A DNA stretch of 64,000 nt, taken from the NCBI GenBank assembly GCA_033812955.1, contig JAPXSS010000002.1:1-64000 (forward strand), read 5' to 3'. Origin of the DNA: JADGQM01 sp033812955. Lineage in GTDB: Bacteria > Desulfobacterota > Syntrophobacteria > Syntrophobacterales > Syntrophobacteraceae. Below, piece after piece: positions 44,171 to 53,245 of this stretch. A program made the position numbers and the translations under genes. The notes beneath the pieces were generated by a model that made no database searches, was not told the origin of the DNA, and was given only the letters and a program-made list of their open reading frames with translations. Numbering within the stretch: the first letter of the stretch is position 1; every line of letters begins with the position of its first letter.

Positions 44171-44667
44171 TGCAGGTAAGCAAGGACGCATTCGTCATTC
44201 TCGAATATCGGGTTCATCTCGACGACGGTACGTATGTGAAGGGAGAAGACGGTCCCGTTTCCCTCAATTTTGTGGCGGGATATCAGCAGGTTCTTCCCAG
44301 CCTCGAACAAAGACTGATGGGTCTTGCCGAGGGCACGACAAGCATTTTTACCATCCCGGCTGCCGAGGCATTTGGGGAGTACGATGCCTCTCAGGTCCAT
44401 GTCAGGTCTTTTGAGGAATTTCCAGCAGGCCGATCCCTGGTACCGGGAAAATGGATTATCGCCAGCAATGATGAGACTCAGGCCCAGTACAGCTACTTCG
44501 TAAAGGATAGAACAGACCAGACGGTGACGCTGGATTTAAACCATCCTCTTGCCGGCAAGGACCTCCACTATCAAGTCAAAATCGTTGCCGTGCGTCCTGC
44601 CCTCCAGGAGGAACTGGAGTATCTGCGTCCCTGCGAGCATGCCGAGGAAACCGCACCCCCGGCCTGA
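44170..44667 (+). CDS. FKBP-type peptidyl-prolyl isomerase, SlyD-like
   Basis: A 165-residue SlyD/FkpA-like isomerase. The FKBP part starts VILEYRVHLDDGTYVKG, with GLAEGTTSIFTIPAAEAFGEYD, and is followed by an IF-like insert and the closing strand LNHPLAGKDLHYQVKIVAV typical of SlyD. It lacks the His-rich tail of E. coli SlyD. ATG overlaps the stop of the TPR gene (ATGA). Probably a cytoplasmic chaperone/isomerase, perhaps for metalloenzymes. Confidence 0.9.
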   Translation: MQVSKDAFVILEYRVHLDDGTYVKGEDGPVSLNFVAGYQQVLPSLEQRLMGLAEGTTSIFTIPAAEAFGEYDASQVHVRSFEEFPAGRSLVPGKWIIASNDETQAQYSYFVKDRTDQTVTLDLNHPLAGKDLHYQVKIVAVRPALQEELEYLRPCEHAEETAPPA

Positions 44668-44761
44668 GTAGCCTTCCGCGGAGACAGAAAGCCATTATCA
44701 TGCGCCAGCGGCGCAGGGTGGGTGGTGAACTGGCGGTTGGCGCCGGAGGTCGCTTGCCAGG

Positions 44762-45100
44762 TCAAGAGTCTCGGTTGATTCTTTGCTGATACCAGGTGCA
44801 GAATTGGAGGATCAACTGGGCCCGCCCTTCGCCCTGGAGCAGGCCCCGGCAGAGCTCAAAGCATTCCTTGAAGAGGGCCGGTGATTCCTGGGCGGCCTGA
44901 TGAGTCTCCAGAAATTCCTTTACCAACATACCGGCCTTGAGGGAAACGGAGCTGAAGATCCTTTCGCGAGGGTCTTTGGGTTCCTGAAAGGGGTTCCAGT
45001 TTTCGTACCCAATTCTCAGAATGCGCTCCTGACCGCGTTTTGACATGGTATTGAAAATGGCCTTCTTCCTCATTTCATATTCATTTTCATCAGTACTCAT
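44762..45100 (-). CDS. Conserved-looking hypothetical protein next to siroheme decarboxylase
   Basis: A 112-residue soluble protein from ATG 45100 (GGGGAG upstream). It is largely helical with FQEPKDPRERIFSSV and two cysteine-containing helices (ALFKECFELCRGLLQG, LILQFCTWYQQ). It follows ahbAB by 52 bases on the same strand, so they are likely cotranscribed. No domain recognised. Confidence 0.65.
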   Translation of the reverse strand: MSTDENEYEMRKKAIFNTMSKRGQERILRIGYENWNPFQEPKDPRERIFSSVSLKAGMLVKEFLETHQAAQESPALFKECFELCRGLLQGEGRAQLILQFCTWYQQRINRDS

Positions 45101-45152
45101 AAGAAGGCTGCTCCCCTGCCAGTGTCGAGCCGCTCGGACTCTTCGGAAGGAT

Positions 45153-46139
45153 TCAATCCCAAAACAGCTTGAGACGAATCTTTTTGAATTCTCTGGTACT
45201 GAAAAGTATGCGGTAGTCGTTCCGGTGAATCGCTTGGGCGAGCCTCTTGGCCACCTGTTCGCAGTCGTCGATGCTTCGTCCATGGACCATGGCATAGAGG
45301 TTGTAGGGCCATTCGGCATAGCCGGGACGGTGATAGCAGTGACTGACTTCGGGGTGCGAGGCGAGAATGGCACCGTAACGGTCGATTTCTTCCGAAGGAC
45401 AGCTCCATACCACCATCCCATTGGCGCTGAACCCGACTTCACGATGATTGAGAATTGCCGCAAACCGGCGCATGGTACCGTATCTGAGCCAGGTGCCGAT
45501 GAGTTCCAGGAGATCCGTTTCACTCATTGCAAGAGATGCCGCCCAGACGGCAAAGGGTCGCTCCACCAGCGGCAGGTCTTCTTGGATGCAGCGGACCACC
45601 CGTATGTGCCGGGCTGACGACTGGAAGGCAACGGACGGTTCCGTTGGCGGCAGCTTGGTCTGCTCATCAGTCACTGCCTCTTCACCCTCTTCCAGCAGAT
45701 CCAGCACCACCGCCAGTTTGTATTTCCGAAGAGCCGGGAGGATCAGAGTCGGCCACCCACCTGCGGCGGCGGCGATGGTGTTAACGGTTTCCGGAAGGAT
45801 GCGTCCGGGGGGGACAGCGATAGTGAACCAGATATTGTAGGATCCGGGGCGGAGGTAATTGTGACTCACTCCCGGATAGCTGTTAATGGCAGCAACCGCC
45901 TGGTCGAGGTGACTGTCAGGTACCGCCATGGCCACCAGGCTGCTGCGGTAGCCGAGCGCCCCCGTATTGAAGATGGCGCTGATCTGGCGCAGCAGCTTTT
46001 GCCGTTTCAGTTTCCCCAGACGTTCCCGAATGTCGCTTTCGCTGACTCCCAGTCCCTGGGACAAGGCTAGGTAGGGGCTGGGGACGATAGGAAAGGATCG
46101 TTGAATCCGATCCATCAGTACCCGCGTTGTAGCGTCCAA
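45153..46139 (-). CDS. ahbAB: Siroheme decarboxylase, AhbA-AhbB fusion
   Basis: A 328-residue protein made of two Lrp/AsnC-like halves. First half: HTH-like ALSQGLGVSESDIRERLG, then RQISAIFNTGALGY and YPGVSHNYLRPGSYNIWF. Second half: ALAMSETDLLELIG-like region, MRRFAAILNHREVGFSANGM, HPEVSHCYHRPGYAEWPYNLY. Siroheme decarboxylase removes acetate side chains to give didecarboxysiroheme in the alternative heme pathway of sulfate reducers and archaea; AhbA and AhbB are usually separate genes. TTG 46139 was chosen because CAGGAG lies 8 bases upstream. The missing partners AhbC and AhbD are outside the window. Confidence 0.9.
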   Translation of the reverse strand: MDATTRVLMDRIQRSFPIVPSPYLALSQGLGVSESDIRERLGKLKRQKLLRQISAIFNTGALGYRSSLVAMAVPDSHLDQAVAAINSYPGVSHNYLRPGSYNIWFTIAVPPGRILPETVNTIAAAAGGWPTLILPALRKYKLAVVLDLLEEGEEAVTDEQTKLPPTEPSVAFQSSARHIRVVRCIQEDLPLVERPFAVWAASLAMSETDLLELIGTWLRYGTMRRFAAILNHREVGFSANGMVVWSCPSEEIDRYGAILASHPEVSHCYHRPGYAEWPYNLYAMVHGRSIDDCEQVAKRLAQAIHRNDYRILFSTREFKKIRLKLFWD

Positions 46140-46391
46140 AAGGTTGGCTCCTGGGGGAAATGTTATGGGTGATCCTATGAAACTGTATGAAACTGCCGGT
46201 GACGCATCCCGCGCCAAACCGGTACCATATTCCTGAAAGATGTAATATATACTCCCTGGTGCTTGAATACAAGTGAGCGAGGCTGATCGGAGCGCCTGGG
46301 ATGGACTATCATCTTAACCTGGGCTCTTCGGCCAACGTAAAGAGAGCGGTGAGTTGCTGCACGCTGCGATGAGACCGAATGGTAGCGACAG

Positions 46392-47543
46392 ATGACCTTT
46401 CCCGTCAGGATTTACCTGGACAGCCCTGGTGGTTGGATTGCTTTTGGCTCGGAGCAGGCCGGGGTGCCTTTACCCTGGGGGCTGAATCCCGAGGGGCCGA
46501 TGGTCACCTATGGTTCCTATTTCGAGGCGCTCGTACGCCTGCTTGGCCAGGATCGCTATCGGCCCCTGCGTTCGGCTCTCAGCCAACTCCTGAGGCGCTC
46601 CGTCACGGTGTCCGAAATCCAGGAACTGGCCGTTGTCAGCCAGAAACATGGGGCCTTTTACCATGTCGCCCAGGTGCAGGTGAGGATTGCAGAACACTAC
46701 CATTCACTGCTGGTCAATAGCGCAGTCGGTACGGCCCGCCAAACCTTCCTGGCTTCCGAATACGCCGTTCTCCGGGAGTTGACCAAGTCCTTCCCGCATG
46801 GCTTCCTGCCCCGTGTTTTCTTCCTTGGAATGTCCCGGTGCCGTTCGGAGCAAGGTTCTCCTTTTGCCCTGAAATGTTTTCTGGGCGAATGGTTTGAGGG
46901 CTACCATGAATTCCATCTTACCCGACGGGGTGAAGCTGACGGGATCTCAATCAAGGTATGGGATGCTCACTCCAGGGACCCGCTGCTGAAGGTCGAGGAA
47001 TCGCGGTTGCTCTATCGCCTGGCGACGCTGATCCTGACTACTTATTACGATCCCAAGTCCTTCAGGCAGATTTATCCCTGGCGTCATGCGGCGGGTGATT
47101 TCATCCTCATGCGACGGAACCCAGGGCTGAAGGTGCGCTTGATCACGGCCAGGGGCTACTTCCCGCTCGTTACGATGGAGGGCGGCGATCCTTCCGACCG
47201 GTGGATCCCCCTTGTCCATTTCTTTTTGAACCTGAGCCTTCACATGCGGCTGGATCGCCTGGATGGGACGGGGGAATTGGCCTGGGCCAGCGCCGACTCC
47301 CTGCAGGGAGTGATTTCAGGATTCCTTGCCGGTTGGCGGCAAAAGGCGACGAAGGATCCCGAGCTGCCTCAGCCGGCCAAGGTGTTGGAAGTCCTGCAAC
47401 GGTTTACCGTGGATGAATGGCTAGCGTTTGCTCCCCTGGTGCTTGATAACGGCTTCGAGGAGCCGGAGGAACTCGAATTCCTGGAATCGCAACTGGAGGA
47501 GCATGCAACGTCGCTGGCGGCTGCGCTTGGGGAGGTTGTCTGA
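46392..47543 (+). CDS. 383-residue protein of unknown function
   Basis: A long soluble protein without signal peptide or transmembrane helix. Notable segments are YPWRHAAGDFILMRR and LNLSLHMRLDRLDGTGELAW. I recognise no catalytic motif; the His-Ala-Ala-Gly-Asp stretch is a good candidate active-site region. The start at ATG 46392 has no clear ribosome site. Codon use is like that of the neighbours. It stands alone between ahbAB (divergent) and the PfkB kinase (convergent). Confidence 0.75.
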   Translation: MTFPVRIYLDSPGGWIAFGSEQAGVPLPWGLNPEGPMVTYGSYFEALVRLLGQDRYRPLRSALSQLLRRSVTVSEIQELAVVSQKHGAFYHVAQVQVRIAEHYHSLLVNSAVGTARQTFLASEYAVLRELTKSFPHGFLPRVFFLGMSRCRSEQGSPFALKCFLGEWFEGYHEFHLTRRGEADGISIKVWDAHSRDPLLKVEESRLLYRLATLILTTYYDPKSFRQIYPWRHAAGDFILMRRNPGLKVRLITARGYFPLVTMEGGDPSDRWIPLVHFFLNLSLHMRLDRLDGTGELAWASADSLQGVISGFLAGWRQKATKDPELPQPAKVLEVLQRFTVDEWLAFAPLVLDNGFEEPEELEFLESQLEEHATSLAAALGEVV

Positions 47544-47750
47544 GGGTATCGGAATGCCGGCGTTCTGTCCTGCTACCAATACCGGGTGCCGCCGATTCCG
47601 AGGATCGTGCCCGGGAACCAGCCCTCAAGCTCACCGCCGATGCCTGACAGACTGAACCGGCACCGGACCCTGGTACGGGACACTTGGCAGACGTGCCGGG
47701 GAGTGGGTTGCTGGGCTCCCTCATTGGTTCTGAAGATCCGCTCCACAACT

Positions 47751-48698
47751 TCAGTCCGAGGCTTCTCCAATGTCGGTTACGATCGCCCCGCTTCCCCGAT
47801 CATTCAAAAATGCCTGCACCTGTTGCCTGGTTGGGATGCTCGGCCGAGCCCCGATGTTCATGCAGGTCAAGGCTGCGGCTGCGCCGGCAAAGATCAGTGC
47901 TGAAAGGAAGCTCGACCTCTGAGCCAAAGCCAGGGCAAAGGCCCCATGGAAGGTGTCCCCGGCGCCGGTCGTGTCCACGGCGGTGACCGGGAAAGCCGGC
48001 AACCGCAGGTCACGACCGCAACTCCTGGCCCTCAAACCCCTTTCTCCGAGGGTTACAACAACCGACGGGGCCTGTTCTTTCAAGACGTTGAAAGCTTTTT
48101 CCTCGTCTTCCTCTCCGGAAAAATCGCGTGCGAATCTTTCCGAAGCAACCAGGTAATCGACCAGTGGCAGGAGTTCAAGCGTTCCCCGGTGAACAGACCC
48201 GGCATCGAGGATGGTGATGGCCCCGCTCTTACGGGCAGATTGGGCCAGTGGTGCGGAAACCAATGGCTCGTGCCCATCGAAGAGGATTACCTGCGCAGGG
48301 TAGCGGCGGTAGTCAACCTGATCGGCGGATAGAAAGGGAGTTCCGATCCTTGCGCTGACCACCGTGCGGTTGCCGTTGGGTTTGACCAGAATCACCGAAA
48401 CCGGAGTGGGATGCTTGCCCCGCACCACCAGCTCGATGCCAACGCCCTCGTTCTGGAGTTCGTTGAAGTGTAGACTGCCGGCCTGGTCCTCCCCCAGGTA
48501 GCCTGCAAATGCCGACCTGCCCCCAAGCCTGGCTACGGCTACCGCAGCGTTTGCCGCAGGGCCGCCGCCGCAGGTCACCAGGCCGGTCGCTGAACACTTC
48601 TCATCCGGTCCTGGATGGTGAGTGACCATCAGCGTCAGATCAGAGGAGGCATGGCCCACACAAAGAACGTCTACGGCAAGGGAGGGCTGTTGTGGCAT
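47751..48698 (-). CDS. PfkB-family carbohydrate kinase
   Basis: A 315-residue ribokinase-fold kinase. N-terminal signature GGGPAANAAVAVARLG and C-terminal anion-hole/base motif DTTGAGDTFHGAF are complete. The family phosphorylates sugars or nucleosides; this one resembles 2-keto-3-deoxygluconate or ribokinase-like types but substrate is open. The start is set to ATG 48698; an upstream ATG at 48752 in frame is possible, as neither has a strong ribosome site. No sugar transporter is adjacent. Confidence 0.9.
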   Translation of the reverse strand: MPQQPSLAVDVLCVGHASSDLTLMVTHHPGPDEKCSATGLVTCGGGPAANAAVAVARLGGRSAFAGYLGEDQAGSLHFNELQNEGVGIELVVRGKHPTPVSVILVKPNGNRTVVSARIGTPFLSADQVDYRRYPAQVILFDGHEPLVSAPLAQSARKSGAITILDAGSVHRGTLELLPLVDYLVASERFARDFSGEEDEEKAFNVLKEQAPSVVVTLGERGLRARSCGRDLRLPAFPVTAVDTTGAGDTFHGAFALALAQRSSFLSALIFAGAAAALTCMNIGARPSIPTRQQVQAFLNDRGSGAIVTDIGEASD

Positions 48699-49420
48699 GG
48701 GCAAACCTGATTGTTGTTCGGATTTGAAAAGCTTCCCTGAAACGCCAGCCATTAGACCGGACCACACTTACCGCACCATATAACTGTAAAAGGATTCCAA
48801 GCCAAAAGGCAGTGGACCTTCGAGCTTACGGACTCCCACCATCTTAGGGTGAAATGGTTTGGAAATGCAAGGAGATGAGCCAGTATCCGCTCCTGCATCA
48901 TCCTAATGGAAATCGTCAGCGGGTGACAGGATTTGCTCACCACACAAGTGAGACAACGTGACCAAGGAATCCAGGCAGGGACCTTGGCATGGCCCTTGAT
49001 CCCTGGTGCAAAGGACTTGCTTGCCGGTCATGAACCAACCGTTGCCATTTCAGCACTCAAAAAAAGAATCATCAAACTTCCCCTCCACTCCGATACGGTG
49101 TGAGGTTGCCTTCCTATGGAAGATGCGGGGCATGCTGGCAGTTGTTGAGGGAATACCCTTCCCTCACCGGAACCGGAACGAGAGCTACAGGATTGGGCAT
49201 AGTCCTTGCTTTCTAATACTCTCGTCACTCCAGCACATTCAGGTTCCTGGGTGTGGTTCGATTGGTTCCGCTGGAGAAAGTAAAGGGGGTGAGCGTGGCG
49301 AAGGGTGGTTTTGGATCAGCGCAGAGCGATGCTCGTTTCCGGGGCATGAGACAGGTGTTGCTGACATTGTCACCTTTGCTGATCAGTAAACGGGTTGAAC
49401 ACAGCTAGGAGGTTTTTGTG
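48699..49420. other. Intergenic region upstream of the protease gene
   Basis: About 720 bases between divergent genes. Open frames exist (for example 49006-49389 plus) but show no domain, biased codon use or ribosome site. I see no RNA gene or clear promoter. An AGGAGG site for the protease lies at its end. Confidence 0.5.
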
Positions 49421-51133
49421 ATGCGAAAGACAAAGTTGTACTTCAAGGGCGGTTATCGAAAGGTCAGTCTGATGGTCTTGGTAGCGTTCCTGATCAGCCT
49501 TGGTTTGGCTCAGGCGCAGGAACTCACCGCGGCGCCAAAAAACCAGATCAGACCGGAAATCAAGGCTCAGATTGAGACTCTCCAGCAGGAAGTTGCGGAG
49601 AAAGGCCATACCTTCACGGTGGGTTACAGCCCGGCCATGGAGTATACCATCTCGCAGCTGGCGGGGTTGGTAGTGCCTAAGGGCTGGCGAAAGAATGCCA
49701 GGTTCGAGGATATGGACCGCTACCTCACGGCGACGGCGAGCTCTTTTGACTGGCGTACCTTGCCGGGAGGCAACGTGCCGGTGAGGAATCAGGGTTCCTG
49801 CGGCAGTTGCTGGGCTTTTGGCACGGTGGCACCGCTCGAAGCTCTCATCGGCGTTCATTGTCAGAAGAGCGTAGACCTCTCCGAGCAATATCTCGTTTCC
49901 TGCAATCAATCGGGTTGGGGATGTCAGGGGGGGTGGTTTGCCCATGATTACCACGAATGGCTGATCCCGACCGGGAAGGGCCAAACGGACTTTGGAGCCG
50001 TGCTCGAAAACGCTTCCCCATACAAAGCCTATAACGCCTCGTGTGGCGGTCCTCATGCTCATCCTTACAAGATCAGCGACTGGCGATTCGTTAGCAGCAG
50101 CAATGGGGTCCCCACCCCGGCGGCCATCAAGCAGGCTATCGAGAATTACGGACCCGTTTCGGTTGCGGTGTGTGTCGGAAGTAAATTCCAGGCTTACCGG
50201 TCAGGTATTTTCAATGCCAATGAAACCTGCAGTGGGACCGTGAATCATGCCGTAACCCTGGTGGGATGGAACGATGACCTGGGCGTGGATAACGGCTACT
50301 GGATCCTGAAGAACAGTTGGGGTACGGGCTGGGGTGAAGGCGGCTACATGAGGATCCGCTACGGGGTCTCCAAAGTGGGATTCGCTGCCAACTTTGTGGT
50401 CTTCACCGGTGCCAACTGTCCTGACAGCGCTCCTGTGCCGTTCGATTGCACAGGGGCAACGACTATCGGACTTGGGACCGTTTCCGGAACGACCGATGGC
50501 GGTCGAGCGGGAGACATTACCTATGGTTGCAGCGGGCAGCCGGAAAAGGGCCCGAGAAAGGTCTACAAAATCACCACCAGCAGTGCGGGAGACCTCATTG
50601 CGACCCTGAGCAACCTCTCCGTCGACCTTGATGTCTTCATTCTGAAGGGGTGCAATCCAGCCAATTGTGCTGCATATGGGGACACCACTGCCAGCCTTGT
50701 GAATGCTCCCGCGGGAACCTATTACATTGTGGTGGACACAAAGAGCGGTGAGGCGGGAAGCTTCAACCTGACAGTAAGCCTGGCAAGGCCGCTGCCTGAC
50801 CTCAGCGGGGGCTGGCTCCAAATGAGGCCGAGTTCCACGGGGAAAATCGTCTACACGACGCTGAAAGTGGACAATATCGGCAATGCGACGGCTGGACGTT
50901 TTCGAGTGGGCTATTACCTCTCGTCAGATGGCTCGAAACTGGACAATCTGCTGGGTACCCAGACCGTCTCGAGCCTGGCGGCGGGCAGAACCGTGTACCT
51001 CTATCCCCGGTTCAGTTCCAACGCCGGCTTGCGAGGCAAGCACCTTATTGCTAAGATTGATTACCTCAATAACATTGTTGAAAAGGACGAAACCAACAAC
51101 GTCGCGACGGGGCTGGTGAACCTCAAACGCTAG
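49421..51133 (+). CDS. Secreted papain-like cysteine protease with PPC and CARDB domains
   Basis: A 570-residue exported protease from ATG 49421 (AGGAGG, 8-base spacing). Signal peptide ends VSLMVLVAFLISLGLAQA. The C1A domain has the full triad: Cys in NQGSCGSCWAFG near 130, His in VNHAVTLVGW near 274, Asn in LKNSWGTGWGEGGY near 298. After it come a PPC-type beta domain (about 340-455; DLIATLSNLSVDLDVFILKG) and a CARDB-like domain (460-570; TTLKVDNIGNATAG, KDETNNVATG). A short prodomain lies between signal and protease. Papain-family enzymes are uncommon in sulfate reducers; the C-terminal domains suggest extracellular binding. Confidence 0.93.
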   Translation: MRKTKLYFKGGYRKVSLMVLVAFLISLGLAQAQELTAAPKNQIRPEIKAQIETLQQEVAEKGHTFTVGYSPAMEYTISQLAGLVVPKGWRKNARFEDMDRYLTATASSFDWRTLPGGNVPVRNQGSCGSCWAFGTVAPLEALIGVHCQKSVDLSEQYLVSCNQSGWGCQGGWFAHDYHEWLIPTGKGQTDFGAVLENASPYKAYNASCGGPHAHPYKISDWRFVSSSNGVPTPAAIKQAIENYGPVSVAVCVGSKFQAYRSGIFNANETCSGTVNHAVTLVGWNDDLGVDNGYWILKNSWGTGWGEGGYMRIRYGVSKVGFAANFVVFTGANCPDSAPVPFDCTGATTIGLGTVSGTTDGGRAGDITYGCSGQPEKGPRKVYKITTSSAGDLIATLSNLSVDLDVFILKGCNPANCAAYGDTTASLVNAPAGTYYIVVDTKSGEAGSFNLTVSLARPLPDLSGGWLQMRPSSTGKIVYTTLKVDNIGNATAGRFRVGYYLSSDGSKLDNLLGTQTVSSLAAGRTVYLYPRFSSNAGLRGKHLIAKIDYLNNIVEKDETNNVATGLVNLKR

Positions 51134-51164
51134 CCGCCGGCTCACAGGAGCGGTAACTGAAGGA

Positions 51165-51201
51165 AGAAGCTGGGTTGCGTGCAACCCAGCTTCTCGTTTT
51201 T
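51165..51201 (+). terminator. Intrinsic terminator of the protease gene
   Basis: A perfect 14-bp stem (AGAAGCTGGGTTGC / GCAACCCAGCTTCT) with a two-base spacer, then CG and five T, 31 bases after the stop codon. Confidence 0.9.
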
Positions 51202-51264
51202 GTACGGCCAAGCCCACGCGTGTCGGTGAGGCGGGCTTTGTGTGTTTCTCACCTTCACCTGCTG

Positions 51265-51705
51265 TTAGGGCGTCTTCGCCAGTTGACCTATCACGGTCAA
51301 TGGAATCATCCTGTTGCCACTATCATTGGTTTTGGCGTAGGAAGTCTTTCTGGTGGTTTTCTGACAGCTTTTGGGATTCAGACTGATTTTCACTATTCCC
51401 TCGCCACCGGGAGGGATTGTCCGGTCAAAGCGGACAACGTGGGTCCCTCAAGCTGCGGTCACTTGGTTGATTTTCAGGACCCCGGTACCCCTGTTGAGAA
51501 TTTTGAAATCGTGGACATAGATGCCATCTTCGTCCATGACTCCGAAATTGAATTCCCTGTTGGGAACCTCGGCCTTGGGAACTGCCTGAATGGCGGTCTC
51601 CGCAGTATTTGCGGGTTGCTCGACCTTTGCGGTTGGTGAATGGCTACAGCCCATCAGCCACAAGGCGATGAGAGCTGGAAAAAACCATTTCGGGTACTGC
51701 TGCAT
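51265..51705 (-). CDS. DUF1573 lipoprotein with in-frame UGA (candidate selenoprotein)
   Basis: If UGA 51448-51450 is read through, the product is 146 residues. Start ATG 51705 has AGGAGG. Signal peptide ends at lipobox LWLMGC. A DUF1573 domain follows: NREFNFGVMDEDGIYVHDF, KILNRGTGVLKI, then QVTAA-U-GTHVVRFDRTIPPGGEG, and after it KTNDSNGN and MIPLTVIGQ to a TAA at 51265. In this family the place of the UGA is the first Cys of the SCGCT motif, flanked by the same V and D-x-TIPPGG elements. The domain is complete only if UGA is translated. The simple alternative is a nonsense mutation. The hairpin at 51417-51437 favours Sec. Confidence 0.65.
51417..51437 (-). promoter_or_regulatory. Candidate SECIS hairpin in DUF1573 gene
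   Basis: In the mRNA UUGUCCG pairs perfectly with CGGACAA (7 bp) around loop CUUUGAC, beginning 10 nt after the UGA; the loop begins 17 nt after it. Stem and distance fit a bacterial SECIS, but the G sits at loop position 5 rather than 1-2, so it is less typical than the two in the hdr operon. Confidence 0.45.
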
Positions 51706-52084
51706 GGTCCTTCCTCCTGACGTACATAGGGGTTAGGTGACCTTCTGGGCGGCTGCCCTGCGGCCTGAAATTGCCCTTCCGCCACGAAGGCCGGTTGCCG
51801 AGTTTCCAACCAACGGCATCTGTTAATACGGCAGCTGCCAATCAGAGTCAAGATTCGAATGGCAACCTTTGAATCCTCAATCGAGCTCTTTTTGACAGCT
51901 GTACTAAAGGCGACGTCGAGAGATGCCGATGGCTTGGGAGGGTCGCGCCGGTTGTTCGGTGGCTCTCTATGCCCGCCGGAATCGTTGTTCATCTGGGACT
52001 GGGCAGAGTCCCGGAAAATTGTTAATAATTACAGGACACAGGTCAACAGGGGGCCAACAGGGGAGATTGGATGAGGAGAAGGTG
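51706..52084. other. Intergenic region upstream of alcohol dehydrogenase
   Basis: About 380 bases between divergent genes. No gene or RNA is supported. I looked for a sigma-54 -24/-12 element, given the nearby NtrC-type regulator, and found no convincing match. Confidence 0.5.
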
Positions 52085-53245
52085 ATGAAAGGTGAGTGCG
52101 CGGTGGAACTGAGAAAATTTTCGATCCCTGAAATCATCTTTGGTCAAGGGAGTCTGCGCTGTGCGGGGCGTTGCGCTCGGAGACTGGGAGCAGAAAAGGT
52201 TTTTTTGGTGAGTGATCCCGGTCTGGAGTATGTCGGCTGGGTCGATCACCTCACCGAAACCCTTGCTGAAGAGAAGCTTCGCTGGGTCTACTTCAATGAC
52301 ATTGTTTCCAACCCACGTGATTTTCAGATCGAGAGGGGTGCGGCCATCTACAGGGAGGAAGAAGCGGATGTGGTGATGGCCCTCGGCGGCGGCAGCCCGA
52401 TGGATGCGGCCAAGGGCGTTGCGTTGGTTGCCAGTAATGGCGGGAGTATCCACGACTATGAAGGGGCTAATCGCATCCAGCGGCCCTTGCCACCCATGGT
52501 CTTTATTCCCTCCACAGCCGGAAGCGGTTCCGACCTGACCCAATTTTGCATCATCACCGATGTGCGCCGCAAGGTGAAGATGTCGATCATCAGCCGTTCC
52601 CTGGTTCCCAACATTTCCATCATTGACCCTTTGCTGCTGCAAACCAAAACCAAGAACCTGATCATAGCCTCGGGAATCGATGCCTTGGCCCATGCTATTG
52701 AATCATATGTATCGAAAATCGCGACCCCGTTTACGGAGCTGCAGTCTTTGCAGGCGATTCGGTTGATCTTCGAGCATCTTGAGGCGGCAATCGAAACCCG
52801 CAGTCTGGACTGCCTGCAGCAGTTAAGCACAGCGAGTACCGCCGCTGCCATGGCCTTCAGCAATGCCGGCCTCGGTGCCGATCATGCGCTGGCGCATTCT
52901 TTGGGGGGCATGTTCGACACCCTGCACGGTCTTGTTCACCCGGTGCTCCTGCCTCCGGTGATGCGCTTCAATCTGCGGGAGTGTGTCGAGAAGATGGCGA
53001 ATATCGGAGAAGTCATCCTGAACAAGAGAATCCGTCCCCGTGAGGCGATGGCGCTTGCCGGCATCGAGAAACTGTCAGAGTATTGCGAGTCCCTGCAGGT
53101 CAATAACCATCTTCGGGAAATCGTTGACGACCCGTGCCGGCTGCCGGAACTCTGCAAGATGGCGCTCAATGATGCCTGCCTTCTAACCAACCCTCGTGAA
53201 GCCAGCGCCGAAGATCTGCTGAAGATCTACGAAGAGGCATGGTGA
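52085..53245 (+). CDS. Iron-containing alcohol dehydrogenase
   Basis: A 386-residue group III alcohol dehydrogenase. NAD site ALGGGSPMDAAKG, then PSTAGSGSDLTQF and the metal ligands Asp/His in ASGIDALAHAIES and DHALAHSLGG, with the last His in HGLVHPVLLP. ATG 52085 has GAGGAGAAGG. These enzymes interconvert primary alcohols and aldehydes with NAD(H). The kinase gene starts at its stop codon (TGATG) and the aldehyde:ferredoxin oxidoreductase remnant lies two genes on, suggesting one alcohol/aldehyde oxidation unit. Confidence 0.93.
   Translation: MKGECAVELRKFSIPEIIFGQGSLRCAGRCARRLGAEKVFLVSDPGLEYVGWVDHLTETLAEEKLRWVYFNDIVSNPRDFQIERGAAIYREEEADVVMALGGGSPMDAAKGVALVASNGGSIHDYEGANRIQRPLPPMVFIPSTAGSGSDLTQFCIITDVRRKVKMSIISRSLVPNISIIDPLLLQTKTKNLIIASGIDALAHAIESYVSKIATPFTELQSLQAIRLIFEHLEAAIETRSLDCLQQLSTASTAAAMAFSNAGLGADHALAHSLGGMFDTLHGLVHPVLLPPVMRFNLRECVEKMANIGEVILNKRIRPREAMALAGIEKLSEYCESLQVNNHLREIVDDPCRLPELCKMALNDACLLTNPREASAEDLLKIYEEAW

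Noticed and set aside
49006..49389. 127-codon plus-strand frame before the protease gene
   Set aside because: No ribosome site, no domain, and a composition like non-coding sequence.
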